Below are positions 1 to 8,213 of a DNA stretch of 64,000 nucleotides, in pieces. The position numbers and the translations under genes are program-made. The DNA is from Trinickia terrae (lineage in GTDB: Bacteria; Pseudomonadota; Gammaproteobacteria; Burkholderiales; Burkholderiaceae): assembly GCF_005144415.1 (NCBI RefSeq), contig NZ_SWJE01000010.1, positions 248,001 through 312,000 on the forward strand. Reading direction: 5' to 3'. The notes below the pieces were generated by a model. The model searched no databases. It was not told the origin of the DNA and worked only from the letters and a program-made list of their open reading frames with translations. Within the stretch, counting starts at the first letter, position 1, and every line of letters begins with the position of its first letter.

Positions 1-1
1 G

Positions 2-1210
2 GTCGGCGGCGGCACGATGGGTGCCGGCATCGCGGTTGCCGCGCTCGACGCGGGCCTGCCCGTCACGATGATCGAGCGCGACGATGAAGCGCTCGCGCGC
101 GGCCGCGCGCATGTCGAGCGCGTCTACGACGGGCTTATCGCCAAAGGCCGCATGAGCGCCGACGCCAAGGCCGCCGTGATGACCCGTTTCAACGGCAGCA
201 CGTCGTATGAAGCCCTCGCCGGCGTCGACCTCGTGATCGAAGCGGTGTTCGAAGACATGGCGGTCAAGAAAGCCGTGTTCGCCGAGCTCGACCGCGTCTG
301 CAAGCGGGGCGCCGTGCTCGCGACCAACACCTCCTACCTCGACATCGACGAAATCGCCGCCCGCACCTCGCGCCCAGCCGACGTGATCGGCCTGCACTTC
401 TTCTCGCCGGCCAACATCATGAAGCTGCTGGAAATCGTGGTGCCGGCGAAGGTGAGCGCCGACGTCGTCGCCACCGCGTTCGAGCTCGCCAAGAAGCTGC
501 GCAAGGTGCCGGTGCGCGCGGGCGTCTGCGACGGCTTCATCGGCAACCGCATCCTCGCCGTCTACCGGACCGCGGCCGACTACCTGATGGAAGACGGCGC
601 CTCGCCCTACCAGATCGACGCCGCGATCCGCAACTTCGGCTATCCGATGGGCCCGTATCAAGTCGTCGACCTCGCGGGCGGCGACATCGGCTGGGCCGCG
701 CGCAAGCGCCGCGCGCCCACGCGCGATCCGAAAGCGCGCTATGTCGAGATCGCCGACCGTCTCTGCGAACACGGCTGGTTCGGCCAGAAGACCGGACGCG
801 GCTTCTACCTGTACCCCGAAGGCGCGCGCACGGGCACGCCCGATCCCGAAGTCGAAGCGATCATCGATGCCGAGCGGCGGCGCGTCGGCATCACCCCGCG
901 CAGCTACACCGACGAAGAAATCGTGCGCCGGCTGATGGCCGCCGTCATCAACGAAGGCGCGAACATCGTGCGCGAGGGGATCGCGCTGCGCCCGCTCGAC
1001 GTCGACATGACGCTGATCTACGGCTACGGCTTTCCGCGCTATCGCGGCGGCCCGATGAAATACGCGGACACGGTGGGGCTCGCCGCCGTGCTCGCCGACC
1101 TGCGCGCGTTCGAGCAGGAAGACCCGCTGTTCTGGAAGCCGTCGCCGCTCATCGTCGGGCTGGCGGAGCGCGGCGCGGATTTCGCGAGCCTCGATCAAGC
1201 AGCGGGCTGA
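2..1210 (+). CDS. 3-hydroxyacyl-CoA dehydrogenase (C-terminal part of a FadB/PimF-type bifunctional enzyme), cut by the left edge
   Basis: The gene is open at the left edge, so its start lies outside the window. The visible part begins inside the Rossmann fold (VGGGTMGAGIA), which binds NAD. It continues with the catalytic region IGLHFFSPANIMKLLEIV, containing the dehydrogenase His, and ends with two C-terminal 3HCDH helical domains (FIGNRIL, then YGYGFPRYRGGPM). This order matches the second half of fused enoyl-CoA hydratase/3-hydroxyacyl-CoA dehydrogenases of beta-oxidation. A hydratase half upstream is likely but not visible. Only 14 bases separate it from the acyl-CoA dehydrogenase that follows, so they are probably one operon. 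Next to the PimC/PimD-like genes, PimF is a reasonable family assignment. Confidence 0.92.
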   Translation, partial: VGGGTMGAGIAVAALDAGLPVTMIERDDEALARGRAHVERVYDGLIAKGRMSADAKAAVMTRFNGSTSYEALAGVDLVIEAVFEDMAVKKAVFAELDRVCKRGAVLATNTSYLDIDEIAARTSRPADVIGLHFFSPANIMKLLEIVVPAKVSADVVATAFELAKKLRKVPVRAGVCDGFIGNRILAVYRTAADYLMEDGASPYQIDAAIRNFGYPMGPYQVVDLAGGDIGWAARKRRAPTRDPKARYVEIADRLCEHGWFGQKTGRGFYLYPEGARTGTPDPEVEAIIDAERRRVGITPRSYTDEEIVRRLMAAVINEGANIVREGIALRPLDVDMTLIYGYGFPRYRGGPMKYADTVGLAAVLADLRAFEQEDPLFWKPSPLIVGLAERGADFASLDQAAG

Positions 1211-1224
1211 TAAAAGGTGACCCC

Positions 1225-2433
1225 ATGGATCTGAATTTCACTCCCGAAGAAGAAGCGTTTCGCACCGAGGTGCTGCGCTTCCTGCACGACAAGCTGCCCG
1301 AGCGCATCGCGAGCAAGGGCAAGAACGGCAAACACCTCACGCGCGACGACATGGCGCAATGGCACGCGATTCTCAACGAGCGCGGCTGGCTCGCGAGCCA
1401 CTGGCCGGCCGAGTACGGCGGCCCGGGCTGGAGCGCGCCGCAGAAGTTCATCTTCGACAACGAATGCGCACTCGCCGGCGCGCCGCGCATCGTGCCGTTC
1501 GGCGTGAACATGCTTGGGCCCGTGCTCATCAAATACGGCAGCGAAACGCAAAAACGCCGCTGGCTGCCGCGCATCCTCGACGGCTCGGACTGGTGGTGCC
1601 AGGGCTACTCGGAACCGGGCGCAGGCTCGGATCTCGCGTCGGTCCGCACGAGCGCCGTGCGCGGCATCGACAGCGAAGGCGAGCACTACATCGTCAACGG
1701 CCAGAAGACGTGGACCACGCTCGGCCACTACGCGAACATGATCTTCTGCCTCGTGCGCACCGCCACCGACGTGAGGAAGCAGGAAGGCATCAGCTTCCTC
1801 CTGATCGACATGAAAACGCCCGGCGTCGAAGTGCGCCCCATCATCACGCTCGACGGCGAGCACGAAGTCAACGAGGTGTTCTTCACCGACGTGCGCGTGC
1901 CTGCGGAAAACCTCGTCGGCGAAGAGAACAAGGGCTGGACCTACGCGAAGTACCTGCTCACCTACGAGCGCACCAACATCGCGGGCGTGGGTTTCTCGGT
2001 GGCGGCATTCGAGCGCCTGCAGCGCATCGCCGCGTCGCAGACGAAGAACGGCAGGCCGCTCGCGGACGATCCTCTGTTCGCGGCGCGTCTCGCGCGCGTG
2101 CAGATCGATCTCGAGAACATGAAGACCACCAACCTGCGCACGATCGCGGCGGCCGCAGGCGGCGGCGTGCCGGGCGCGCAAAGCTCGATGCTGAAGATCC
2201 GCGGCACCGAGATCCGCCAGGAGATCGCCTCGCTCACGCGCCGCGCAATGGGCCCCTACGCGCAGCCGTTCGTCGAAGACGCGCTCGACGCCGATTACAC
2301 CGGCGAGCCCATCGGCCCTCATGAGGCCGCGAGCGCCGCGTCGAGCTACTTCAACAACCTCAAGCTGTCGATCTTCGGCGGCTCCAACGAAATCCAGAAG
2401 AACATCATCGCCAAGATGATCCTCGGACTGTGA
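1225..2433 (+). CDS. pimC: Acyl-CoA dehydrogenase, PimC-like large subunit
   Basis: This 402-residue protein has the full acyl-CoA dehydrogenase architecture: N-terminal helical domain, middle beta domain with the flavin/substrate motif GYSEPGAGSDLAS, and a C-terminal helical domain ending in FGGSNEIQKNIIAKMILGL. The enzyme would form an alpha,beta double bond in an acyl-CoA and pass electrons to ETF. Length and an adjacent second, more divergent dehydrogenase resemble the PimC/PimD pair for pimeloyl-CoA and related dicarboxylic acids. The ATG follows AAAGGTGACCCC, a fair ribosome site. Family assignment is firm; the pimeloyl-type substrate is an inference from the pairing. Confidence 0.9.
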   Translation: MDLNFTPEEEAFRTEVLRFLHDKLPERIASKGKNGKHLTRDDMAQWHAILNERGWLASHWPAEYGGPGWSAPQKFIFDNECALAGAPRIVPFGVNMLGPVLIKYGSETQKRRWLPRILDGSDWWCQGYSEPGAGSDLASVRTSAVRGIDSEGEHYIVNGQKTWTTLGHYANMIFCLVRTATDVRKQEGISFLLIDMKTPGVEVRPIITLDGEHEVNEVFFTDVRVPAENLVGEENKGWTYAKYLLTYERTNIAGVGFSVAAFERLQRIAASQTKNGRPLADDPLFAARLARVQIDLENMKTTNLRTIAAAAGGGVPGAQSSMLKIRGTEIRQEIASLTRRAMGPYAQPFVEDALDADYTGEPIGPHEAASAASSYFNNLKLSIFGGSNEIQKNIIAKMILGL

Positions 2434-2449
2434 GGGGGAGCAACACATC

Positions 2450-3580
2450 ATGAACTTCCAGCACACCGAAGACCGCCGCATGCTGGCGGATACGCTCGAC
2501 CGCTTCATCGCTGCCGAGTACGGGTTCGAGACGCGCGATGCGCTGTCGCGTTCGGAGACGGGCTTCAGCCCCGAGCTGTGGCGGCGCTTTGCCGAGCTGG
2601 GCGCCGTCGGCGCGCTCTTTGCCGAAGCCGACGGCGGCTTCGGCGGCGCAGCATTCGACATCTCCGTGGTGTTCGAATGCCTCGGACGCGGGCTCGTCGT
2701 CGAGCCGTTTCTCGGCGCGCTGATGGCCGGACGCGCGATCTCGCTCGCGGGCAGCGATGCGCAAAAGGCGCGGCTCGCCCAGCTGGTCGATGGCAGCGCC
2801 GTGGCCGCATTCGCGCACGGCGAACCGGGCACGCACTACGAGCCGTCGCGCGTCGTCACGCGCGCGGCGCGCGCCGGCGACGGCTGGGTGCTTTCGGGCG
2901 CGAAGGCGGTCGTGCCGCACGGCGAGCACGCCGACTTCTTCGTCGTCTCGGCGCGCACGAGCGGCGGCATCGACGACGAAGCCGGGATCTCGCTCTTCAT
3001 CGTCCCGCGCGAGGCGAAGGGCCTGACGCTGCGCGGCTATCCGCTCGTCGACGGTGGACGCGGCGCGGAGCTCGCGTTCACGGACACGCAGATTGGCGCC
3101 GACGCGCTCCTCGGCGCGGAAGGCAGGGGCTTTGCGACGCTCGAAGCGGCGCTCGGCGCAGGCGTGCTGGCGCTGTGCGCCGAAGCGACGGGCGCGATGG
3201 AGATCGCCCAGCGCGACACGCTCGAATACCTGCGCACGCGCAAGCAGTTCGGCGTGCCGATCGGCAGCTTCCAGGCGCTGCAGCATCGGATGGCCGACGT
3301 CGCGCTCGAGATCGAGCAAGCGCGTTCGGCGGTGATCAACGCCGCCGCCGCGCTCGACGCCCCGCGCTTGACGCGCGGGCGCGCGGTGTCGGCGGCGAAG
3401 TACACGATCGGCCGCGTCGGCGCGTTGGTGGCGACCGAGGCGGTGCAACTGCACGGCGGCATCGGCATGACCTGGGAGCTGCCGCTCGCTCACTACGCCA
3501 AGCGCCTCGTGATGATCGACCACCAGCTCGGCGACGAGGATCATCATCTCGCGCGCTATATCGCGCTTTCGAAGCAATGA
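2450..3580 (+). CDS. pimD: Acyl-CoA dehydrogenase, PimD-like small subunit
   Basis: A 376-residue acyl-CoA dehydrogenase family protein starting 16 bases after its larger partner, with GAGGGGGAGCA as ribosome site. It keeps the C-terminal signature AVQLHGGIGMTWELPLAHYAKR and the flavin-contacting region around RKQFGVPIGSFQALQHRMAD. The middle domain is more divergent than in the first subunit (AHGEPGTHYEP replaces the usual SEPGAGSD). This asymmetry is what one expects of the second chain of a heteromeric dehydrogenase such as PimCD. Its substrate is not visible from sequence. Confidence 0.88.
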   Translation: MNFQHTEDRRMLADTLDRFIAAEYGFETRDALSRSETGFSPELWRRFAELGAVGALFAEADGGFGGAAFDISVVFECLGRGLVVEPFLGALMAGRAISLAGSDAQKARLAQLVDGSAVAAFAHGEPGTHYEPSRVVTRAARAGDGWVLSGAKAVVPHGEHADFFVVSARTSGGIDDEAGISLFIVPREAKGLTLRGYPLVDGGRGAELAFTDTQIGADALLGAEGRGFATLEAALGAGVLALCAEATGAMEIAQRDTLEYLRTRKQFGVPIGSFQALQHRMADVALEIEQARSAVINAAAALDAPRLTRGRAVSAAKYTIGRVGALVATEAVQLHGGIGMTWELPLAHYAKRLVMIDHQLGDEDHHLARYIALSKQ

Positions 3581-3604
3581 GCATGTGAAGGGAACTTTGC
3601 ATGG

Positions 3605-3638
3605 GACCAGAGTAAGCGCTAAAGCGCCAACTCTGGTC
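3605..3638. repeat. REP-like hairpin between pimD-like and CoA-transferase genes
   Basis: Nine-base arms GACCAGAGT (3605-3613) and ACTCTGGTC (3630-3638) are exact inverted copies. The 16-base loop itself holds two GCGC boxes that could pair. It lies in the only sizeable gap of this operon and ends 5 bases before the GGAG ribosome site of the CoA-transferase. It could be a REP-type palindrome, an mRNA-processing hairpin or a translational control element. No T-run follows, so it is unlikely to be a terminator. Confidence 0.55.
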
Positions 3639-3652
3639 GACAGGAGACATCG

Positions 3653-4861
3653 ATGCTGAATAACGACAACAAGCCCGCGCTGCCGCTCGCCGGCATCCGC
3701 GTGCTCGATTTCTCGCGCGTGCTCGCGGGACCGTGGTGCGCGATGGTGCTCGGCGACTTCGGCGCGGACGTCATCAAGGTCGAGCATCCGGGCCGCGGCG
3801 ACGATACACGCGACTGGGGCTTGCGGGTCGGCCAGACCGAGACGACCTACTTCAACAGCGTGAACCGCAACAAGCGCTCGATCTGCCTCGACTTGCAGAC
3901 CGGCGAAGGGCAGCGCATCGCGCGCGAGCTCGTGAAGGAATCCGACGTCGTCGTCCACAACTTCAAGCTCGGCGGCGCGGAGAAGCTCGGACTCGGCTAC
4001 GACGTGCTCGCCGCGATCAATCCGAAGCTCGTCTACTGCGCGATCTCCGGCTACGACCGCACGGGCCCCGAGGCCGCACGGCCCGGCTACGACCTCGTCG
4101 TGCAGGGCGAGGCGGGCCTGATGGCGCTCAACGGCGAGGCGGACCAGCCGCCGCTCAAGTTCGGCGTCGCGGCCGTGGATCTCTTCACCGGCATGTACTC
4201 GGCCCAGGCGGTTCTCGCGGCGCTCTACGAGCGCACCACGACGGGCCGCGGACGGCGCATCGAGATGGCGCTGTTCGACTGCGGCCTCATGATCACCGCG
4301 TACTACGGGCTCGAAGCGCTGCTGCTGGAGCACGATCCGCCGCGCTACGGCAACGCGCATCCGTCGATCGTGCCGTATGGCGTGTTCGATGCGGCCGATG
4401 GGCCGATCGTCATCACGGTTGGAAACAACCCGCAGTTCGTGCGGTTTTGCGAGGCGATCGGGCGGCCGGATCTGGCTGCTGACGAGCGGTTCAAGACTAA
4501 CCTCGGGCGCTCGTCGAATCGTGAGGTGCTGCTGCCGGAGATTCGCGGGGAGCTTGCGCGGAGGAAGCGTGCGGAGCTGCTCGCGGCGATTGGCGCCGCC
4601 GGGATTCCATGCGGCGAAGTGCTCGGGCTGCACGAGGCGTTGACGTCCGGACGTGCGACGTCGATGGGGCTGGTGACGAAGCAGGCGCATCCGGTTGCGG
4701 GACATGTGGATGTGCTCGCGCCGCCTTATCGGTTCGATGGGGAGCGTCTGCCAGTGCGGACCGCGCCGCCGGTGCTGGGGGCGGATACGGGGGTGGTGTT
4801 GGGTGAGTTGGGTATCTCGGCCGAAGAGATTTCAAGACTCAAGGCGGACAGGGTCGTTTGA
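3653..4861 (+). CDS. Class III CoA-transferase, CaiB/BaiF family
   Basis: A 402-residue family III CoA-transferase. It opens with LAGIRVLDFSRVLAGPWCAMVLGDFGADVIKVEHP, split here only by normal variation, and carries GYDLVVQGEAGLM, where the Asp is the expected catalytic residue forming the glutamyl/aspartyl anhydride. The enzyme would move CoA between acids, probably activating the substrate for the upstream dehydrogenases or releasing the product. A GGAG ribosome site sits 8 bases before the ATG. Its 3' quarter has more G/T-rich codons than the rest, an oddity without clear meaning. Confidence 0.9.
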   Translation: MLNNDNKPALPLAGIRVLDFSRVLAGPWCAMVLGDFGADVIKVEHPGRGDDTRDWGLRVGQTETTYFNSVNRNKRSICLDLQTGEGQRIARELVKESDVVVHNFKLGGAEKLGLGYDVLAAINPKLVYCAISGYDRTGPEAARPGYDLVVQGEAGLMALNGEADQPPLKFGVAAVDLFTGMYSAQAVLAALYERTTTGRGRRIEMALFDCGLMITAYYGLEALLLEHDPPRYGNAHPSIVPYGVFDAADGPIVITVGNNPQFVRFCEAIGRPDLAADERFKTNLGRSSNREVLLPEIRGELARRKRAELLAAIGAAGIPCGEVLGLHEALTSGRATSMGLVTKQAHPVAGHVDVLAPPYRFDGERLPVRTAPPVLGADTGVVLGELGISAEEISRLKADRVV

Positions 4862-4895
4862 GCCGCCCGCTCGCTTAAGAAAGCGTCAGACATCT

Positions 4896-4948
4896 ACCCG
4901 GACGGCTGGAACCCTTATCAGATAAGGCAGTGTCCAAGGTGTCCGGGT
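4896..4948. repeat. Nested inverted repeat at the edge of the T6SS cargo island
   Basis: Outer arms ACCCGGAC (4896-4903) and GTCCGGGT (4941-4948) enclose an inner perfect dyad CCTTATC-A-GATAAGG (4913-4927). It lies 34 bases after the CoA-transferase stop and before the lower-GC genes at 5.0 kb, between two convergent transcription units. It may be a terminator-like structure without a T-run, an operator, or the mark of an integration end. Nothing else is recognisable in 4862-5033. Confidence 0.45.
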
Positions 4949-5033
4949 AAATTTCTTATAGGCTGAAACCGACCCGAGACGATCCTCCCGTGCCTCTTAT
5001 AAGCGGACGATTCATTTCCGGAATGCTGTGCGC

Positions 5034-5396
5034 TTAGCCACCCGGAATAATACGAGCATTGCGCGAGAATTCGTGTGCCTTCAGAACAGGGCGTATCGTC
5101 TTTATCAGCAGGTCGACCTGTCGGGCAGTCATGTAAATCGACACCTGACTGCCATCCAACGCCACCTCGTCTCCGTCGAGTTCCCCGGTATGCGCCGCTC
5201 TCGCTACGGCATCAAGCTCGTCCTCAAGCTGATGCAACGAGGCCAAGTTACGGTCATGGTAACCAACGACGATCGCAACCTGAGTCTCCTCTCCGACACC
5301 ATCTGTCGCGTTACTCGAGGTCGCACTAACGAGTGACAGAAAGGACAAGCCAAATCGGATCGCTACCGAACGGATTTTTCGTTGGCGACTTTTCAA
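5034..5396 (-). CDS. Small exported protein of unknown function, possible immunity-type protein
   Basis: About 120 residues. The start codon is TTG and sits right after the stop of the preceding gene (TGAcTTG), so translational coupling is likely; no strong ribosome site is visible. The N-terminus is basic then hydrophobic (RSVAIRFGLSFLSLVSATSSNA), resembling a signal peptide. The mature part has a short motif GELDGDEVALDGSQVSIYM that looks like a compact domain of small T6SS-associated immunity-type proteins, but I cannot name a family. It is the last gene of the minus-strand VgrG cargo island. Role in immunity is inferred only from position, size and export signal. Confidence 0.6.
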   Translation of the reverse strand: MKSRQRKIRSVAIRFGLSFLSLVSATSSNATDGVGEETQVAIVVGYHDRNLASLHQLEDELDAVARAAHTGELDGDEVALDGSQVSIYMTARQVDLLIKTIRPVLKAHEFSRNARIIPGG

Positions 5397-5397
5397 G

Positions 5398-5931
5398 TCA
5401 GTTCACGCTTTCGACGTCCAGCCGACATCGGCCAATCAACCGCAATGTTTTTCCAGTCCACTCATAAAACAATTTTTCTGGCTTATTAAGACACGATTCG
5501 TTCTCGTTGAAACAACCGGAAATGATGAACAATTTGCTGTCCATTCTAAAATTGATTCGCTCATCGTCATTACCCATGACACCGTTGACCTCCGACTCTC
5601 CCGGCATCGTATAGACACTTCCCGTATCCTTGTCGAGGATCGCAAAATCGCGACAATCCGTTCCGCATCCCCAAATCGCCACGCGATAGTGGCCTGCAAA
5701 ATTCGCGGGCTCAGAGAATTCGTTACGGATAACCGTTCGAAACAGCTGAGCCTTTTTGCTGGTGAGCACCGGGTGGGTCGCTGCTTGCGGCTGCGCGTTC
5801 CCGGAAGCAGCCGGATAGTCTGCAAATGAGCGTGAATTGCAAGAGGCTGCATGTGAGGGCATCGACAAAGCAATCCAGTTGCCTAGCACAAACACGCAAA
5901 GCCCGATAATACGCAACGCTTTTTTGAGCAT
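5398..5931 (-). CDS. Exported cysteine-containing protein of unknown function
   Basis: The ATG at 5931 is preferred because AAAGGA lies 9 bases upstream; an in-frame GTG at 5952 is possible. The product is about 177 residues with a signal peptide (ALRIIGLCVFVLGNWIALS, cleavage near SHA-AS). The mature part has six cysteines (NSRS, WGCGTDCRD, SGCFNENESCLN, GRCRL regions), suggesting disulfides in the periplasm. It is AT-richer than the flanking chromosome. I do not recognise a family. Size, export and location downstream of a T6SS effector make an orphan immunity function plausible but unproven. Confidence 0.65.
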   Translation of the reverse strand: MLKKALRIIGLCVFVLGNWIALSMPSHAASCNSRSFADYPAASGNAQPQAATHPVLTSKKAQLFRTVIRNEFSEPANFAGHYRVAIWGCGTDCRDFAILDKDTGSVYTMPGESEVNGVMGNDDERINFRMDSKLFIISGCFNENESCLNKPEKLFYEWTGKTLRLIGRCRLDVESVN

Positions 5932-6126
5932 CTTTTCTATCCTTTCCCGCACACTGATAGTTTGTTTAGGCGCTCGCGAGATCCGTTCCTCCTGGCCGGT
6001 TGCCGCAGTCGATAGCGAATGGTTCGTCGAAAAGGCCGCAAGCGCGCAAAGCGCTAACCCAACCGTTCCGACAATCTTGCCAATTGCATATTGACCTGTG
6101 CACGACCTAAACGAAACGGCACACTG

Positions 6127-6678
6127 CTAATGCAAAGTGACGACCTCACCGTGGTCGTTCCTCGGCATCTCGTTCGAAGTCTCCGGCTCGGATGTTTGTC
6201 CTGAGCCAGCAACATATCGGTAGATGATGTATTTCTTATCCGTCTCGTTGCCTAGGTTCCGAATGACCACTCTCATTCCCTCGCGACCGAGATAAACCCG
6301 CGTCGGGCGCGCGCGCTCAGCAAAATCCATACGCTCCCATTCCTTGGTCTCTACGTTGTAGCGTATGGCTACACCCTGGATATAGTTGGACGTGAATTCG
6401 CCTGATATAACCAAGACACGCTCCCCCGAGCCCGAGCACTCCGACTTGAGATCCCCCCCGCGAGACTGGTCCTCGTCGCCAGAATAGATGAGTGCGGGCG
6501 GTTCTGTACCTCGCTTCAGGTAGTACACGCTGGTGTCGGCAATCGGATGGCTTCGAAGAAGTTCCACCGATCTCGATTTGTCGTGTCCCAAGGGACACCG
6601 AAGAACACGAGTCATCTCTTGCGCGCTGACGCAACTGGCAAAGATTAACCCGCACACTAACGCAAACCATCGTTTCAT
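6127..6678 (-). CDS. Exported protein of unknown function
   Basis: A 183-residue protein with a clear signal peptide (MKRWFALVCGLIFASCVSA). The mature part includes RCPLGHDKSRSVELL and a C-terminal acidic, polar stretch. Its ATG overlaps the stop of the upstream gene by four bases (ATGA), so the two are translated together. No family recognised. It is one of a run of small exported proteins behind the lysozyme effector gene. Confidence 0.65.
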   Translation of the reverse strand: MKRWFALVCGLIFASCVSAQEMTRVLRCPLGHDKSRSVELLRSHPIADTSVYYLKRGTEPPALIYSGDEDQSRGGDLKSECSGSGERVLVISGEFTSNYIQGVAIRYNVETKEWERMDFAERARPTRVYLGREGMRVVIRNLGNETDKKYIIYRYVAGSGQTSEPETSNEMPRNDHGEVVTLH

Positions 6679-6986
6679 TTGACCATATCCAGCAAACGGA
6701 ATGTGCGTGCCACCTTACCTCCTTTCGCGTCCAGTTCCCAACTCACTCGCACGCCAATAGGCGACTCACTCCAGGAAATAGCCGAGTATGGGGACTCCAC
6801 ACCGTCCGAAATCTGAATGAGTTGCCGATTCTTGAGTTGAAATTTAACGAACTCGCCATACTGCTGAAAAATCGTCAACTCCCCCACGTCGAGCTGCATG
6901 ACAGGGTTTTCGGAAAACGCGCTCTGGGCGCCACCGAGCAAAACGGTTGCCGAACGTGCAACACAAAGATGTTTAAGGCGTCGCAT
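6675..6986 (-). CDS. Small exported protein of unknown function
   Basis: A 103-residue protein with a basic N-terminus and short hydrophobic stretch (VARSATVLLGGAQSAFS) that may be a signal peptide. The rest is a compact, beta-rich looking domain with no recognised family. Its start lies inside the end of an upstream effector-like coding remnant (14-base overlap), which suggests the two were once a translationally coupled pair. The stop overlaps the next gene by four bases. An immunity role is an inference. Confidence 0.6.
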   Translation of the reverse strand: MRRLKHLCVARSATVLLGGAQSAFSENPVMQLDVGELTIFQQYGEFVKFQLKNRQLIQISDGVESPYSAISWSESPIGVRVSWELDAKGGKVARTFRLLDMVK

Positions 6987-7152
6987 CGGACAGCTCCGTT
7001 CCTACGCTAGACAACCAAAACCGAGACCCGCCGATGGTGGTTCCATGCGTACCAGTCGAGCCTGCACGAAAATTATCGTAGACGTACTTTGCGTTCGGAC
7101 CGGAGCCCATAAACGCCTTGATTGCATCGATCGACTCTTGCAGATCAAAGCA
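6973..7152 (-). pseudogene. Coding remnant, possible C-terminus of a lost T6SS effector
   Basis: Open reading from an in-frame TAA just above 7152 down to the TAA at 6973-6975 encodes a protein-like segment (ESIDAIKAFMGSGPNAKYV followed by RAGSTGTHGTTIGGSRFW). An ATG at 7110 would give only 45 residues. The Gly/Ser/Thr-rich composition and the overlap with the next gene's start are what one expects of the tail of a larger toxin whose front has been deleted. No ribosome site supports an independent gene. The parent family is not recognised. Confidence 0.4.
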
Positions 7153-7198
7153 TTAACCCTTATCCAAATTCCCGCATCCTGGATCAAAAAAACCTAGA

Positions 7199-7642
7199 TC
7201 AGCGACGCAAAACCTTTTGCAGATTTTCGCAATCAGGCTTATCCCCTGTTTCAAGCGAGTCCGGACATATTAGGCCCTCATAGAACAGCACCTGCTGGTC
7301 GAGCACGCTATTCTTACATCCTTGATATTGGAAATCCGCATCCGGAACACTGTCCTTCCCCCAATCGTTGAACGCATCCCGCTGTAACGCACAATCCGTT
7401 TCCCTTTTGTTCACCCACGCCAAATGATTCTTTTCCAAAAGACTCTGTTGGGGCCCGCTCAGCCCGTGACGGATGCTTCCGTAAAGTCTCTCCGCAAGAA
7501 CCGCCTTTTGAAGCTCCTCGTTGTGTGCGCAACTCAACTCCTGCTCGCGATTCAGTTTGTCGGAGCTGCAATCCTCACTTGCATGACAGGCAAGAGGTGA
7601 CAACAGAACGGCACAGATAAAAAAATCAATGGCTCGCATCAT
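7199..7642 (-). CDS. LprI/DUF1311-family lysozyme inhibitor, likely immunity protein of the adjacent lysozyme
   Basis: From the ATG at 7642 (a second ATG follows directly) the product is 147 residues with a signal peptide ending near LACHASE. The mature part matches the LprI/DUF1311 pattern: paired cysteines around a helical core with LYGSIRHGL, QQSLLEKNHLAWVNKRETDC. Members of this family bind and inhibit lysozyme in the periplasm. The start lies inside the 3' end of the lysozyme gene, so the two are translationally coupled. An inhibitor of lysozyme directly behind a secreted lysozyme is the expected layout of a T6SS effector/immunity pair. Confidence 0.82.
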   Translation of the reverse strand: MMRAIDFFICAVLLSPLACHASEDCSSDKLNREQELSCAHNEELQKAVLAERLYGSIRHGLSGPQQSLLEKNHLAWVNKRETDCALQRDAFNDWGKDSVPDADFQYQGCKNSVLDQQVLFYEGLICPDSLETGDKPDCENLQKVLRR

Positions 7643-8198
7643 AATTTCCGTTATCAAACAGATCTGACTCGCTATCCCTGCGGTGTCCCAACCCCTTCGA
7701 CACTTTGCCGCCTGCTTTATTGTATTCCTTGAGTTTTTTCGTCACGTCGGCATACTGCCCCTTATTCACAAATTCGAGTAGCGGTACACCGTGATAATGT
7801 GCGTTGTAGATAAAATCGACAAGCGCATCATATTCATACTGATAGAGTGGCACGGTCACCTTTTCATTTACTATACGCTCTGCGTCGGACAGGTCCTTCT
7901 TCAACAAGTCTGCGGCATCCGTCTTGGTCATCCCTTTTTTAAATGGAGTCTCAGAAGCGGCACCGGATATAGGACCAAGATGCACCAAGTGCCCATATCC
8001 GATAGTGGTGTTGCCCTTATGGCCGGCACCATCGTTATCGTAGAGTTGGGCCCTAAACGCTTCCCAGTCAGCAACAAATTGAATTCCATCTGCAGAAATC
8101 GCCCATGGCTTTGCAAGTCGCGAAACCTGCGCCTTGACCACCGAATGCGGCGTCGTATTCGTAACCGGAGTAGCCGCCGGACTTGGATTATCACTCAT
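7626..8198 (-). CDS. GH24 phage-type lysozyme, putative T6SS effector
   Basis: The ATG at 8198 has a perfect GGAGGT seven bases upstream. The 190-residue product starts with a Pro/Thr-rich, flexible stretch of about 35 residues and then a GH24 muramidase domain. Catalytic Glu is E46 in DWEAFRAQ; D54/D56 and T64/T65 of NTTIGYGH match the E-8-D-5-T triad of T4-type lysozymes. It lacks a signal peptide, which fits delivery by T6SS rather than Sec. It starts 15 bases after vgrG and is followed by an LprI-type inhibitor. Target: peptidoglycan glycan strands of rival cells. Phage endolysin is the alternative, but no phage genes surround it. Confidence 0.85.
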   Translation of the reverse strand: MSDNPSPAATPVTNTTPHSVVKAQVSRLAKPWAISADGIQFVADWEAFRAQLYDNDGAGHKGNTTIGYGHLVHLGPISGAASETPFKKGMTKTDAADLLKKDLSDAERIVNEKVTVPLYQYEYDALVDFIYNAHYHGVPLLEFVNKGQYADVTKKLKEYNKAGGKVSKGLGHRRDSESDLFDNGNYDASH

Positions 8199-8213
8199 AC
8201 TCAACACCTCCAA

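Noticed and set aside
1195-4705. Long minus-strand open frames over the acyl-CoA dehydrogenase and CoA-transferase genes
   Set aside because: They are Arg/Ala/His/Glu-rich, without family motifs, and mirror real genes with clear catalytic motifs. High GC makes such shadows common.
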